Positions 50,832 through 59,709 of a stretch of 64,000 nt of DNA are shown here, piece by piece. The position numbers and the translations under genes are program-made. The DNA lies in NCBI GenBank assembly GCA_963840835.1, contig CAWJAM010000016.1, positions 1 to 64,000 of the forward strand, written 5' to 3'. The notes under the pieces are model-generated. The model saw only the letters and a list, made by a program, of their open reading frames with translations. It was not told the DNA's origin and did not search any database. Numbering within the stretch: position 1 is the stretch's first letter; each line of letters starts with the position of its first letter. This DNA is from Rubrobacter_D sp963840835. Its GTDB lineage: Bacteria > Actinomycetota > Rubrobacteria > Rubrobacterales > Rubrobacteraceae.

Positions 50832-51656
50832 TCAGCGGGTATCCGTAGCTACCTGAGCGAGATCGTCGAGTTGCTTTAGGGTTTCGCTTTCGGGTAGGGT
50901 CGGCAGGTCAAGCAAGACGCGCTCCACGCCCAGCTGCGCGTATGCTTTCAGGTCTTCGGGCTCGCTGGATGCGTTGAACACGCTTACCGGCACTTCTCTC
51001 CCGGCAACTTCTCGCAGCTCACCCATCATGGGTTCGAGCTTATCTGGCGGAAGCCCGTTTGCCAGCCAGGCATCGCCGAACTGGGTGATCCTCTCGAAGG
51101 CCTTCCTCCCGCCCCCGACGTAGATCGGCGGGTACGGCTTCTGCACAGGTTTGGGCCAGATGCCGATAGGGTCGAAGTCTACGTACCGGCCATGGAACTC
51201 CGGCTCGTCTTTGGTCCAGATCTCTATCATCGCCCGGATGCGCTCGTCCATCAGCTTGCCGCGGGTGCGAGGGTCGGTGCCGTGGTTCTCCATCTCCTCG
51301 CGGTTCCAGCCCACACCGATGCCGAAGATTAGTCGTCCTCCGGATACGAGATCCAGGGTCGCGACTTCCTTGGCCGTAATGATCGGGTCTCGCTCGATTA
51401 CCAAGGCTACCCCCGTGCCGAGGAGCAGGCGTTCGGTTGCTGCGGCAGCGGCGGTGAGGGTGATGAAGGGGTCCAAAGTCCGGTAGTACCTTCGCGGCAG
51501 CTCTCCGCCGCGGGGCCAAGGTGACTTACGGCTGAGGGGAATGTGGGTGTGCTCGGCGATAAACAAAGAGTCGAAGCCACGCTCCTCGATCGCTCTGGCC
51601 ACGGTTCCTGGCGCGATTCCTTCGTCGGTAACGAACGTTGAAATACCGAATCTCAT
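50832..51656 (-). CDS. Luciferase-like F420-type oxidoreductase (LLM class)
   Basis: 274 aa from MRFGISTFVTDEG (ATG 51656). TIM barrel of the F420-dependent luciferase-like family: IAPGTVARAIEERGFDSLFI, AEHTHIPLSRKSPWPRGGEL, LDPFITLTAAAAATERLLLG, DLVSGGRLIFGIGVGWNREE, KPYPPIYVGGGRKAFERITQ and FGDAWLANG. The AEHTHIP and GIGVGWNREE motifs are the usual markers of TIGR03619-like members. The substrate is not determined. Intact frame. It converges with nothing and is preceded by a divergent membrane protease-like gene. Confidence 0.92.
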   Translation of the reverse strand: MRFGISTFVTDEGIAPGTVARAIEERGFDSLFIAEHTHIPLSRKSPWPRGGELPRRYYRTLDPFITLTAAAAATERLLLGTGVALVIERDPIITAKEVATLDLVSGGRLIFGIGVGWNREEMENHGTDPRTRGKLMDERIRAMIEIWTKDEPEFHGRYVDFDPIGIWPKPVQKPYPPIYVGGGRKAFERITQFGDAWLANGLPPDKLEPMMGELREVAGREVPVSVFNASSEPEDLKAYAQLGVERVLLDLPTLPESETLKQLDDLAQVATDTR

Positions 51657-51782
51657 CTCTTCATTGAACCACACCGAGCAGTTAGGACAAATGCACGCAA
51701 ATCTAATCGACTTTCGGACCTCCGAGGCGCAAGACCATAGAATCTGAGCCGATGAAGATCTTCGAAGGAAGGTGACCGGAGT

Positions 51783-52532
51783 GTGATAGACAGCGGAGGG
51801 ATGCTGGTAGCACCGCTCCTCTTTGCTATAGAACTGGCCGCCCTGTACGTCTCAGGTTCCAACATGATGAGCCACCTGATGGGGATTTCGGGGTTCGATG
51901 GCAACGGGAGTATGCTGGGCCGAATAGTGTTCTACTTCCTGGTGTTTCCTGGTGTGGTTCTTCACGAAAGCTCTCACTTTCTGGCGTGCCTGCTCACTAG
52001 AACCAAGGTCTCCCGCTTCGCACCATTCTCGCCGGGCAGATCGAACGATGGTCGCTTCGTGCTGGGCTACGTCCGTCATGAGCGCCGCGCCTTCCCCGTA
52101 GGAGCGATTATCGGGCTGGCGCCGATACTCTTGAACCCCTTGGGACTCCTATTCGTCACCGCCTTGCTCACACCCCTCACACTCCAGGAGGTCGCTCACC
52201 CTTCAATTGAGGTTATGGGAAAGGAAATCTTTTCAAGCGGGTTTCTAACCGATACCCCATTGCTGGCCGCCACCTGGGTATATCTGTCTTTAAGCTTCGC
52301 TCTAGGAAGTGTGCCAAGCCGAGAAGACCTATCGAGTCTGCCGATGCTGCTGCTGATTTTTGGATGCGGGATCCTCTTGATTGGCATTACGAGAACAGGC
52401 TCCGAGAATGTTCTCTCTTCAGCGGTCTACGACCTGTCAGCGCTTGCGGCCAGTCTCTACGCCCTGCCAGCCACGGTAGCCGTTGTCGCTGCCCTCACAA
52501 TGGGGCTTGCAGGACGGGTGATTCGGTACTGA
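51783..52532 (+). CDS. Membrane protein with HESSH metallopeptidase-like motif
   Basis: 249 aa, about six hydrophobic segments. The second segment runs into a zinc-type site: YFLVFPGVVLHESSHFLACL, i.e. HExxH inside a helix, followed by TRTKVSRFAPFSPG. A later loop has FPVGAIIGLAPILLNPLGLL, similar to the NPxG motif of M50-like intramembrane peptidases. Together these suggest a site-2-protease-like or M50-related membrane peptidase, though the Asp of the usual LDG motif is not evident. It shares its upstream region with the divergent oxidoreductase. Confidence 0.7.
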   Translation: MIDSGGMLVAPLLFAIELAALYVSGSNMMSHLMGISGFDGNGSMLGRIVFYFLVFPGVVLHESSHFLACLLTRTKVSRFAPFSPGRSNDGRFVLGYVRHERRAFPVGAIIGLAPILLNPLGLLFVTALLTPLTLQEVAHPSIEVMGKEIFSSGFLTDTPLLAATWVYLSLSFALGSVPSREDLSSLPMLLLIFGCGILLIGITRTGSENVLSSAVYDLSALAASLYALPATVAVVAALTMGLAGRVIRY

Positions 52533-52696
52533 AGCCGGATCGAGATCGCTCATCGGTGCTTCTTTGTCTCGGAGTGCGGGTAAGATGCGCAAGTATGGCC
52601 AGGTTCGAGAATGAGGCGGGAGCTTGCCCTTGAGGGATCTACGTCCACGCGGATGCAAATGGAGACTGTCGGATAAGTGAAACAAGGACCACGATA

Positions 52697-53869
52697 GTGC
52701 GTGCCCCCAGTGAGTCCTCCGGAGGGCCGCGGCTCCTGCAACTGGCGGCATTCTTCAGCAGCTTCGACCGCTTCGCCATCGCGCCAATGCTCCTGACCAT
52801 TGCTGCCTCCCTCGGAGCGTCACTAACCGAAGTTGCGGCGACGGCCAGCCTCTACTACCTGCTCTACGGCTTGATGCAGCCCGTATGGGGGATGCTCTCG
52901 GACAGGCTCGGGCGGGTGCGGGTGATGCGCTTGACGCTCTTCGGGGCCGCGGTTGCAGGGGTCCTCTCGTCGCTGGCCCCGAACCTGACCGTGCTGATCA
53001 TCGCACGGGCGCTCGCGGGGGGGCTCTTCGCGGCGGTGATACCAGCCTCACTAGTTTACATCGGCGACACGGTCGGTATAGGCACACGGCAGAAGGCGCT
53101 TGCCGATCTGATGGCCGCCTCGGCCGTGGGTACGGCCCTGGCGACGGTATTCGGGGGACTTGCTGCATACCTCGACGGCTGGAGGGTCGCCTTTGCAGCT
53201 CCTGCCCTCGCTGGTGTTGCGCTCGCCGTCTTGCTTGCCCGATTGCCGGAGCCGAAGGCCTTCTCCGAGCAGAAGCGAGAGGGGCCACTTGTCCAGGCCG
53301 GCCGTGTCCTCGTTCAGCCTTGGGCCTTGATAGTGGTAGGGATTGCACTGGTAGAAGGGGCGGTGATACTGGGATTTCTCACCTTCCTCGCCCCTTCTCT
53401 CGAGAGTGCCGGCTTCAGCCCCGCGGTTGCCGGGCTCGCAGTCGGACTCTACGGGCTTGCGGTGCTAGGCTGGACCCGGGCCGTCAAGCTCGTCGCTAAT
53501 CGCCTTGGGGCGAGTGCGCTGATACTTATCGGTGCCGGCATGCTGTCGCTGGGGTACGCCTCGGGTGCCGTGGGACAGTCGCTCGCCAGCGTGAGTGTCG
53601 CAGCGATACTCGTCGGCGGGGGGTTCGCCTTCATGCACTCCACTCTCCAGACCTGGGCCACCGAGGTCGTTCCGGAGGCGCGAGCTACCGTGATCTCGCT
53701 CTTCGCCGCTGCACTTTTTGCCGGGAGCGGGGTAGCCACCATGGCCGCGGCGCCGCTTGCGGAGGCGGGTTCCTTCGATCTGCTCTTCGCGCTGGCCGCC
53801 CTGGTGGCCGTTCCGCTGGGACTCGTCGCGGGCCTGGCACGCCACAGATATTCCGGTAATCGGCGGTAG
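52697..53869 (+). CDS. MFS transporter (DHA1-type)
   Basis: 390 aa with twelve predicted helices, GTG start. The loop 2-3 signature appears in LMQPVWGMLSDRLGRVRVMR and motif C-like text in ASLVYIGDTVGIGTRQKALA. The second half opens with WALIVVGIALVEGAVILGFL. Residues AVGTALATVFGGLAAYLDGW fit helix 5 of exporters. Such pumps usually export drugs or metabolites. Intact, which contrasts with the truncated MFS gene at 40.9-41.7 kb. No regulator adjoins it. Confidence 0.9.
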   Translation: MRAPSESSGGPRLLQLAAFFSSFDRFAIAPMLLTIAASLGASLTEVAATASLYYLLYGLMQPVWGMLSDRLGRVRVMRLTLFGAAVAGVLSSLAPNLTVLIIARALAGGLFAAVIPASLVYIGDTVGIGTRQKALADLMAASAVGTALATVFGGLAAYLDGWRVAFAAPALAGVALAVLLARLPEPKAFSEQKREGPLVQAGRVLVQPWALIVVGIALVEGAVILGFLTFLAPSLESAGFSPAVAGLAVGLYGLAVLGWTRAVKLVANRLGASALILIGAGMLSLGYASGAVGQSLASVSVAAILVGGGFAFMHSTLQTWATEVVPEARATVISLFAAALFAGSGVATMAAAPLAEAGSFDLLFALAALVAVPLGLVAGLARHRYSGNRR

Positions 53870-53940
53870 ATCTAGCACAATTTGACGAGCAGAAAGCGGC
53901 GACATGTAACCCATGGATTCTCGACACGATTTGATCCTGC
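53870..53940. other. Gap between MFS gene and junction copy H
   Basis: Seventy bases without recognised features. Confidence 0.3.
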
Positions 53941-54102
53941 TTCGACCCTAGACCGGCCGCATCCCCGTGCGATACCGAGCAATCGAAGGAACAAAAGTCC
54001 GCCTACTTATGCGAGATTCGCAATCCTGTGCAACGCTCAGCAATCACTGACCGCACACTCGCAATGAGCAGGGGTAAGCGGTTCGAGTCCGCTCGTCGGC
54101 TC
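53941..54102 (+). repeat. tRNA-derived integration junction, copy H
   Basis: The boxes are degenerate (CTTCGACCCTAGACCGGCC). The leader is recognisable in GTGCGATACCGAGCAATCG and ATGCGAGATTCGCAATCCTG, then TGCAACGCTCAGCAATCACTGACCGC. The tRNA part is CACTCGCAATGAGCAGGGGT, T-arm AGCGG-TTCGAGT-CCGCT and CGTCGGC. The loop reads CGC where other copies read CGT; copy G shares this. Confidence 0.7.
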
Positions 54103-54319
54103 TCTTGAGTGTGCTTTCTCCGAGGGGGTCATCGTCCTGGGGCAGGTCATCCGCGAAGGATGAACTCACTATCGTTTGGAGTGTAGCCTTCGCATTAGAC
54201 CGTGAGAGGTCACCTATTGGTGGAGGGTCTAAGGCGCCGAGCACCCTCAGCCTGAAGCACTTTGGGCAGGCGCTCTTTATCCGCGACGTCGCAAGCTTGC
54301 AATTTCCCTGCAAACTGCT
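54103..54319. other. Gene-free gap
   Basis: About 215 bases behind junction H with no recognisable coding sequence. Confidence 0.3.
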
Positions 54320-55219
54320 CTATGCGAAGGCGTCCATAACCTCGTAGGCAGCCTTGAGATGATCACCGGTCGTGGAGGTGCAGTCGAGCACGAGGTGCGT
54401 GATACCTGCCGCAGCCCAGGCTTCGGCTTTCTCGAGCACTTCAGCCTTCATGCCGAAGAGTGCGACATCGGAAGCCATCCTCTCTGGGATCGCGGCCATC
54501 AGGCTCTCGTCGTCACCGTTGCCTATGGCGGACCGGGCGGCCACCACCTCCTCTTCGTAGCCGGCCTCTACAAAGTAGTTCTGGTAGTTGGGGAGTTTCA
54601 GGTAGAACACCAAGTAGCGTCGGATCGCCATGAGAGCAGCCCCGCGGTCTTCTGCAACACACGCTGGGGCCGAGTTGCTCAAGATCATGGAAGATCGTCG
54701 TTCAGGAGGAATCTGGGCCAGCGAATAAGGCAGGTGTGAAAGCGCGGCATTCGCCCACATCACCCCGTCCCCAATCTCCCCGGCCAAGGCGCTCATCCGC
54801 TTTCGCAACGCTGCCACCACAATAGGAGGACACGGTGCTCCTTCAGTTACAGAGCGAATATTTCGCACGTAGCGCCGCATGTCGTCCAGAGGTTTGCCGT
54901 AGCGCACTCCCATCTCCTCGTGAAACGGCACGTGTGAAGTGCCAAGACCCAGCAGGAAACGTCCTGGGTGAAGTTCCTCGATCAAGGAGGCCCCTGTCGC
55001 CATGGTGTGGGGATGGCGCAGGTAGATGCCAGCGATACCGGTGCCGACGGCGATTCGCTTGGTGCGATCCAGCATGGCGAGTGAGAGCGCCAGGTTGTCA
55101 CCGGGGCTCTCCGAGAAGAGACCTGGGAAATCTCGGGCCTCCGCCTCTTGGGCCAGCGCAACGACGTCCGCTCTCCGTCTTGGACGGTCGTTGGCAAAGA
55201 GGTATGGCTTCTCAACCAT
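54320..55219 (-). CDS. Luciferase-like F420-type oxidoreductase (TIGR03620-like)
   Basis: 299 aa: VVALAQEAEARDFPGLFSES, LSLAMLDRTKRIAVGTGIAG, IYLRHPHTMATGASLIEELH, PGRFLLGLGTSHVPFHEEMG and VRYGKPLDDMRRYVRNIRSV. It ends with an inserted acyl-carrier-free helical part and GITHLVLDCTSTTGDHLKAA. The GLGTSHVPFHEEMG motif marks the mycobacterial/actinobacterial F420 LLM group. It is the second such enzyme in the window and differs strongly from the one at 50.8 kb. Substrate unknown. Intact. Confidence 0.9.
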   Translation of the reverse strand: MVEKPYLFANDRPRRRADVVALAQEAEARDFPGLFSESPGDNLALSLAMLDRTKRIAVGTGIAGIYLRHPHTMATGASLIEELHPGRFLLGLGTSHVPFHEEMGVRYGKPLDDMRRYVRNIRSVTEGAPCPPIVVAALRKRMSALAGEIGDGVMWANAALSHLPYSLAQIPPERRSSMILSNSAPACVAEDRGAALMAIRRYLVFYLKLPNYQNYFVEAGYEEEVVAARSAIGNGDDESLMAAIPERMASDVALFGMKAEVLEKAEAWAAAGITHLVLDCTSTTGDHLKAAYEVMDAFA

Positions 55220-55576
55220 CGGGTTCTCCCCACAACGTCACTCATGGCGCGACGTAGGTAGTGTAGATTGACCTCGACTCCGGGACAATCGCAATTGCAA
55301 AGCCGCTCCCACATTAATCTGATGCCGGCAAGATTTGTAACGGTCTAGAGGTGGCTCGCAGTTTGACCGTTGGGGACCTCCAAAGTTCGGGATGCAGGTG
55401 CCCGCGACACGATGCTTCTGTTCGCGCGAGACCAGAGTGGCGTTCTTCAACAAGCTGGTGGATTCTGCGAACTTCACTACGAGGTCGTGGTAGATCATCA
55501 CTTTGGGTGATGCGGACCCGCCCCATAGAGGGGTAAGCTGCTATTCATCAACCGCTCCCTGAAACTCGCCCTCGAC
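55220..55576. other. Gene-free stretch with right-half repeat
   Basis: TTCTTCAACAAGCTGGTGGA, then TTCTGCGAACTTC (55443-55475), parallels TTTTCAACACGCTGGTGAAT, then TCTGAGAAGTTC at 56400. This links the MITE end with the right half of the CTATTCACC repeat. No gene is seen. Confidence 0.45.
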
Positions 55577-56293
55577 GTGCTGCTAGGCGCAGTTGTGCCG
55601 ATCCTGATCCTCTCCTACCTCTCCGACCCGCTGGGGGCCGTGCCTGCCTACCTGCTCTCCGCCCTCATCCCCGTCGGCTGGGTGCTTGTCGACCTGTTTT
55701 TTCTCAGCCGGCGCTTCAACTTCATCACCGCCTTTCTGGGCCTCAACGCCATAGTTCGCGGCCTGCTGGCCTTCTGGTTCGTCGATGGGGCGCTCTACGC
55801 CCTCAAGGACACCGTCGGCAGCATCCTGATCGTCCTGGTCTTCGGCGGCTCACTACTATTGGGCCACCCTCTTCTGGGAGCCTTCGTAGCCCAGGCCCTC
55901 GATCCCCGCACCCCCCAGCAGGAGGCATCGCTGGAACACCTCTTCGCCGAACGCCCGCTGGCCCGTACGCTTTTCATCAGTACCGCAGGACTCGCATTAT
56001 TGAACGCCGCCACCGCCGCGATCAACTTCCTGCTCAACCTCTGGATGGTAACCGCCTCCTTCGGCACGGGGGAGTTCAACTCCCAGGTGGCGCGGGTGAA
56101 CGCCCTAACCCGACTGACGCTGGGCATACCGGAGTTCGTGGTGATGGGCCTGGCGATCTGGTGGGTCATCTACTCGCTGTACTCCCGGCTCTATTCCCGG
56201 CTGCCGGACGCCAGCAGGCAGAGCGATTTCTGGGAACTCGTCGAGGCGCAGGAGAAGCGAGGACCGACGGGTCCTCTGAAGGACCCTCTATAG
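55577..56293 (+). CDS. VC0807-like multi-pass membrane protein
   Basis: 238 aa from GTG 55577; the frame is open upstream to 55524 and includes LLFINRSLKLALDVL, so an earlier non-ATG start is possible. It has five to six helices: VVPILILSYLSDPLGAVPAY, LSALIPVGWVLVDLFFLSRR, GSILIVLVFGGSLLLGHPLL, FISTAGLALLNAATAAINFL and IPEFVVMGLAIWWVIYSLYS. This is the layout of the VC0807/DUF3159-like family with GHPLLGAF between helices. Function unknown. Repeat copy 7 begins three bases after its stop. Confidence 0.7.
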   Translation: MLLGAVVPILILSYLSDPLGAVPAYLLSALIPVGWVLVDLFFLSRRFNFITAFLGLNAIVRGLLAFWFVDGALYALKDTVGSILIVLVFGGSLLLGHPLLGAFVAQALDPRTPQQEASLEHLFAERPLARTLFISTAGLALLNAATAAINFLLNLWMVTASFGTGEFNSQVARVNALTRLTLGIPEFVVMGLAIWWVIYSLYSRLYSRLPDASRQSDFWELVEAQEKRGPTGPLKDPL

Positions 56294-56295
56294 CG

Positions 56296-56320
56296 CCTAT
56301 TCACCGGAGTGGAAGGTGAC
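56296..56320 (+). repeat. CTATTCACC interspersed repeat, copy 7 (short)
   Basis: CCTATTCACCGGAGTGGAAGG, with TGCG deleted from the consensus. It stands directly behind the stop of the membrane-protein gene. Its right half (GAATTCTGAGAAGTTCGCTC, then AGCCACAGTCCAA) appears 95 bases later at 56417, with a hairpin and a MITE end between. Confidence 0.55.
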
Positions 56321-56360
56321 GTCCCAAGACAAGGCCGAAACACTACCAAGACAGCGTAAT

Positions 56361-56381
56361 CGGCCCCCGTTTAGGGGGCCG
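56361..56381 (+). terminator. GC-rich hairpin
   Basis: CGGCCCCC-GTTTA-GGGGGCCG, eight perfect pairs. It lies 70 bases beyond the membrane-protein stop and 17 bases before a MITE-type end TTTTTTCAACACGCTG (56399-56414). Confidence 0.55.
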
Positions 56382-56559
56382 AAGTGAGCGCAAAGGGGTT
56401 TTTTCAACACGCTGGTGAATTCTGAGAAGTTCGCTCAGCCACAGTCCAACATTTATCGGCGACCTTGGATGAGAGAAAGGCGGCCTTCCGGCATTCGCTC
56501 CGAGCATAAGCGGTGGCCAGTATCTTCACCAGCTACTTCGTTGCTCTAGGCTAGGTCGT

Positions 56560-56575
56560 AGCAGTTCGTCGGCTC
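56560..56575 (+). repeat. Degenerate tRNA junction, copy I
   Basis: AGCAGTTCGTCGGCTC equals the common end AGCGGTTC[...]GTCGGCTC with ten bases (GAGTCCGCTC) removed and one change. It lies at the stop codon of the next minus-strand gene, as copy E does. Short, so only suggestive. Confidence 0.4.
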
Positions 56576-57135
56576 TAGTGAGGGTAGAGCCAGCCGCCTA
56601 GCAGACGTGACAGTCGAGGCATGATCACGTAGGTCATCAGGCTCAGCAGCACGATGGGAAGTACCGCCGCCCGCACCAGCAGCGGCAACCCTTCCAACGA
56701 CGGCAGCACGAAGGCAGAGTACAAAACCACCAGAGGGTAGGACCCCATGAGGGTGACCACTAGCATCTTCCAGCGCGGGGGCGGGACGATGGCCCCCTCG
56801 CCGGGCAGGACAAACCAGGTCTCCAGGCCGGTGGCCCGTTGGAGGTCCGGGGTTGAGAATTCTTGGGCCTCCTGCACCAGCCGGTTGCGCTCCTCCGACT
56901 CCGCCCAGGCCTTCGAGGCCTCCTCATTAGGGAAGTGCTGAACAAAAACCCGACGTGTGGGCGTGGCGGCGTCCGGAGTGATGATGGTGTCGGTGGCACC
57001 GTAGCGAGCCGCCGCGGAGACGATGCGGTGTGCCCACTCCTCGAAGTCGCGTTCGCGACCAGGCACGATGTCGCGAGTGATGACCTCGCTGACCGAGCTG
57101 CCGGGAGGATTTTGTGATCTACGATCGCGCTCCAT
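56575..57135 (-). CDS. Antibiotic-biosynthesis-monooxygenase domain membrane protein
   Basis: 186 aa from MERDRRSQNPPGSSVSEV (GGAGGCCAAGGAGC upstream). Residues 15-110 are an ABM ferredoxin-like domain: SEVITRDIVPGRERDFEEWA, HRIVSAAARYGATDTIIT and RRVFVQHFPNEEASKAWAES. Two membrane helices follow (KMLVVTLMGSYPLVVLYSAF; AVLPIVLLSLMTYVIMPRLS). This combined ABM plus two-helix architecture is a known family of membrane-anchored monooxygenase-like proteins. Function unknown. The stop abuts the degenerate tRNA junction. Confidence 0.86.
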   Translation of the reverse strand: MERDRRSQNPPGSSVSEVITRDIVPGRERDFEEWAHRIVSAAARYGATDTIITPDAATPTRRVFVQHFPNEEASKAWAESEERNRLVQEAQEFSTPDLQRATGLETWFVLPGEGAIVPPPRWKMLVVTLMGSYPLVVLYSAFVLPSLEGLPLLVRAAVLPIVLLSLMTYVIMPRLSRLLGGWLYPH

Positions 57136-57288
57136 GCTCCTTGGCCTCCTCGCTTGTTGGCATTTAGGAAGCTTACACCCAAGCCTTGGTAGTCGGATTG
57201 AGGGCGCTTGTTCGGGCTTTAGCTTGGTTTTAACCCACTGGCGGCGAAGGATGCGGAAGGCTCTCGGTGGGTGCATGATGGGAACACT

Positions 57289-58645
57289 ATGGAACCTCCT
57301 CCCGATGCTCTTCGCGCCTTCCGCCGCTCTCTCTACGAATGCCTCCACCGAAGGGGCGACGCCCTCTTCGGGCTACAGCCGCGATCCGAAGCGCGGACGA
57401 CTGCCGCTCCTTCTCCCGCCATCTGAGCTTCCGACCCGTCGCACCGGCGCGGATGGGGCAGCTTCTACGCGGCTCTGGCCCGTGGTCGCATGGAAGCGGA
57501 GGTCCTGCGCGACCTGCTCGTGGCCATCCGCTGGCAGGGAGCGCAGGCGACGCCCGTCTACGCCGTGGACACGAGCGTGTGGCCCCGATGCGACGCCGAG
57601 TGCAGCCCCGAGCGAGGATACTACTACCATCCTTCCCGCCATTCGGCGGGGCAGCCCATCGTGGCAGGATGGGCCTACCAGTTCGTCGCACAGCTCAACT
57701 TCGTGCGCGAGAGCTGGACCGCGCTCGTGGACGTGGAGCGCGTCCTACCCGCCCAAGACGCCAACGAGGTGGCCGCCGAGCAGGTGAAAGCCTTGCTGGA
57801 CCGGCGCGGGAAAGGAAGGACCGTTCCCCTGTTCGTCTTCGATGCGGGCTACGACCCCGTCAAGGTGCAGCAGGGACTGGAGGGGAGCCCGTGCCGGATC
57901 CTCCTCCGCTTGTGCGCCGGGCGCCGCTTCTACGGCGACCCGAGCGGGTGCGACCCGCCGGAACACATCGGACGCCCCCGTCGCCACGGGCCCAAGATGA
58001 AGTGCACTGACCCGAGCACCTGGCCCGAACCCTCCGCCGAGCATCGCTGCGAGGACGCCGGTCACGGATGCGTGCGCGTACGAGCGTGGGCCGAGCTGCA
58101 CCCGAAGGTCCACAACCACGCAGGAAAGGGCACTCGGGGACCCCTGCCGATCGTGGTCGGCACGCTCATCCTGGTCGAGGTCGAGCGTCTGCCCCGGGGC
58201 GAGAGGCGGCGGGAGCCGAGGGTCTTGTGGCTGTGGTGGCACGGGCCGGAGGGGACGGTGCCGGACCTCGATCTCATCTGGCGCTCCTACGTCAGGCGCT
58301 TCGACCTGGAGCACACCTTCCGCTTTCTCAAGCAGACGTTCGGATGGAGCGCCCCTCGCGTGCGCCACCCCGAGCAGGCCGACCGTTGGACGTTGGCTGG
58401 TCTTGGCCGCCTACGCGCAGCTCAGGTTGGCGCGCGCCCATGTGGCCGACCTCAGGCTGCCGTGGGAGCGGCGCTACGATGTGGGTCGCCTGACGCCGGT
58501 ACGGGTCCATCAGGCGGTTCGTCGCTTTTGGTGCAGATGGGCACCCCGGGGAAGCGCGCCGAAACCTGCGGGAGGCCCCGGATGGCCCAAAGGTAGCCTC
58601 TCGGGCCGGGCGAAACGCTACCCGGCGATCAAAAAGGCTGCCTGA
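57289..58645 (+). pseudogene. IS4/IS701-like transposase, several frameshifts
   Basis: ATG 57289 gives MEPPPDALRAFRRSLYECLH and RRGDALFGL; after two shifts near 57360-57460 comes RRGWGSFYAALARGRMEAEV, and then the long frame: TPVYAVDTSVWPRCDAECSP (DDE Asp), VPLFVFDAGYDPVKV (second Asp), LRLCAGRRFYGDP and SYVRRFDLEHTFRFLKQTFG with Glu in DLEHTFRF. Near 58390 the frame changes again to AAYAQLRLARAHVADLRLPW and the true C-terminus (SLSGRAKRYPAIKKAA). This is an IS4-superfamily transposase of the type frequent in Streptomyces and Rubrobacter. Three to four shifts inactivate it. Terminal repeats were not resolved. Confidence 0.78.
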
Positions 58646-58665
58646 GTCCACGAGAGAAGGCGAAG

Positions 58666-58710
58666 TGAGGGGTTTTGCGATGGAGATAAAGCCCATCGCA
58701 AAACCCCTCA
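58666..58710. terminator. 18-base perfect hairpin behind the transposase
   Basis: TGAGGGGTTTTGCGATGG (58666-58683) pairs fully with CCATCGCAAAACCCCTCA (58693-58710) around nine bases. It could be the right end structure of the IS or a terminator that stops outward transcription. Confidence 0.5.
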
Positions 58711-58784
58711 TGGTTAAAACGCAAGCTTAGGCGGAGACTCCTCTAAGATTCGCAATGGGTGCCTACGGTTCGGAGAGGAGTTAG

Positions 58785-59283
58785 ATGAGCGGGCCTAACC
58801 CGACGCCGAGATCGGCACAGAATACCGCGGCGTCAACCGACGCGGTGATGAAAGGACACGGTTTCTACAACGAGCACTCCCGTCCTCAGCAGAAGGCCGA
58901 CAGCCTAGCATTGCCTCTCTTGGAGCGGGCCGTGGGGGAGATGACCGTGCCTAAGGGTCGGAGCCCGCAACGGTAGCAGACTTCGGGGCGGCGCAGGGCC
59001 GCAACTCCTTGGAGCCGATGCGCCTCGCCGTAGAGAAGATGCGACGGTGGACGGCGGTCTCCACCCCGATAGTGGTCGTCCACACCGACCTGCCCCAGAA
59101 CGACTTCGGCTCTCTCTTCGCCCTGGTCGAGGGCTCGCCGGAGAGTTACCTGCGTAGCGCAGCAAACGTCTTCGCGCTGGCGGCGGGAAAATCGTTCTAC
59201 GAACGCATCTTCCCGGACGGTTTCCTCTCGCTGGGTTGGACCGCCGTCTCGGTGCACTGCTCGAGCAAGGTCACATTGGCTGG
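58785..59283 (+). pseudogene. SAM-dependent methyltransferase, N-terminal half
   Basis: Frame 1: DAVMKGHGFYNEHSRPQQKA, DSLALPLLERAVGEMTVPKG. After a shift near 58955: ATVADFGAAQGRNSLEPMRL (motif I GAAQGRNS, binding SAM), AVEKMRRWTAVSTPIVVVHT, DLPQNDFGSLFALVEGSPES, YLRSAANVFALAAGKSFYER and IFPDGFLSLGWTAVSVHCSS. The motif order is that of a SABATH-like/class I methyltransferase. After SKVTL it is joined to unrelated sequence, so the C-terminal half is lost. Confidence 0.72.
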
Positions 59284-59423
59284 AGTACGTCGACTGGGCC
59301 ACTCCGATCCTTGAGAATCCACTCAAGTTAGAGGACGGGTACGCTTCGACCTCCGACGTGGTGGGGATCGGGATATCCCGGGACGAGGAAGCCGTCCAAC
59401 GCTACTCGGTGGGTGAACCATGA
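59284..59423 (+). pseudogene. C-terminal scrap of a mandelate racemase/muconate-lactonizing-type enzyme
   Basis: Directly behind the broken methyltransferase: LEYVDWATPILENPLKLEDG, YASTSDVVGIGISRDEEAVQ and RYSVGEP, then stop. PGLGVxWDEEAVxRY is the terminal pattern of enolase-superfamily dehydratases and MLEs. Only about 45 residues remain. The join to the methyltransferase suggests a deletion spanning two genes. Confidence 0.55.
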
Positions 59424-59709
59424 CGTCTTGGACGCGGTGCATAGAGAAGCGATTCATTCCGCCGCAACTCCCTCCCTTAGGGCGGCGGATGCAATCGTAG
59501 GCGTTAGCGCGCGTGCGAGTAGCATGTTTCAAGGACTTCTACGGCTTGCGGCGGAACTTCTCCCCTCGCCGCAGATCCTTGCCACTTGAAGGACATTTGA
59601 GGCTGCTCTGAAGGATTTCTGGATCCTCTATAGCGTCACCCTACCGCGCGGCTTCCCTCATGCACGTTAACATTGACCGTACTTGTACTCACAGGAGGAG
59701 ATCGAGAAC
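59424..59709. other. Intergenic region, no gene seen
   Basis: About 285 bases. It holds CACAGGAGGAGATCG at the right end, the ribosome site of the phosphatase gene. No other feature recognised. Confidence 0.4.

Noticed and set aside
57140..57290. Left terminal repeat of the IS4-like element
   Set aside because: No inverse partner of the right hairpin was found, so element ends are left undefined.
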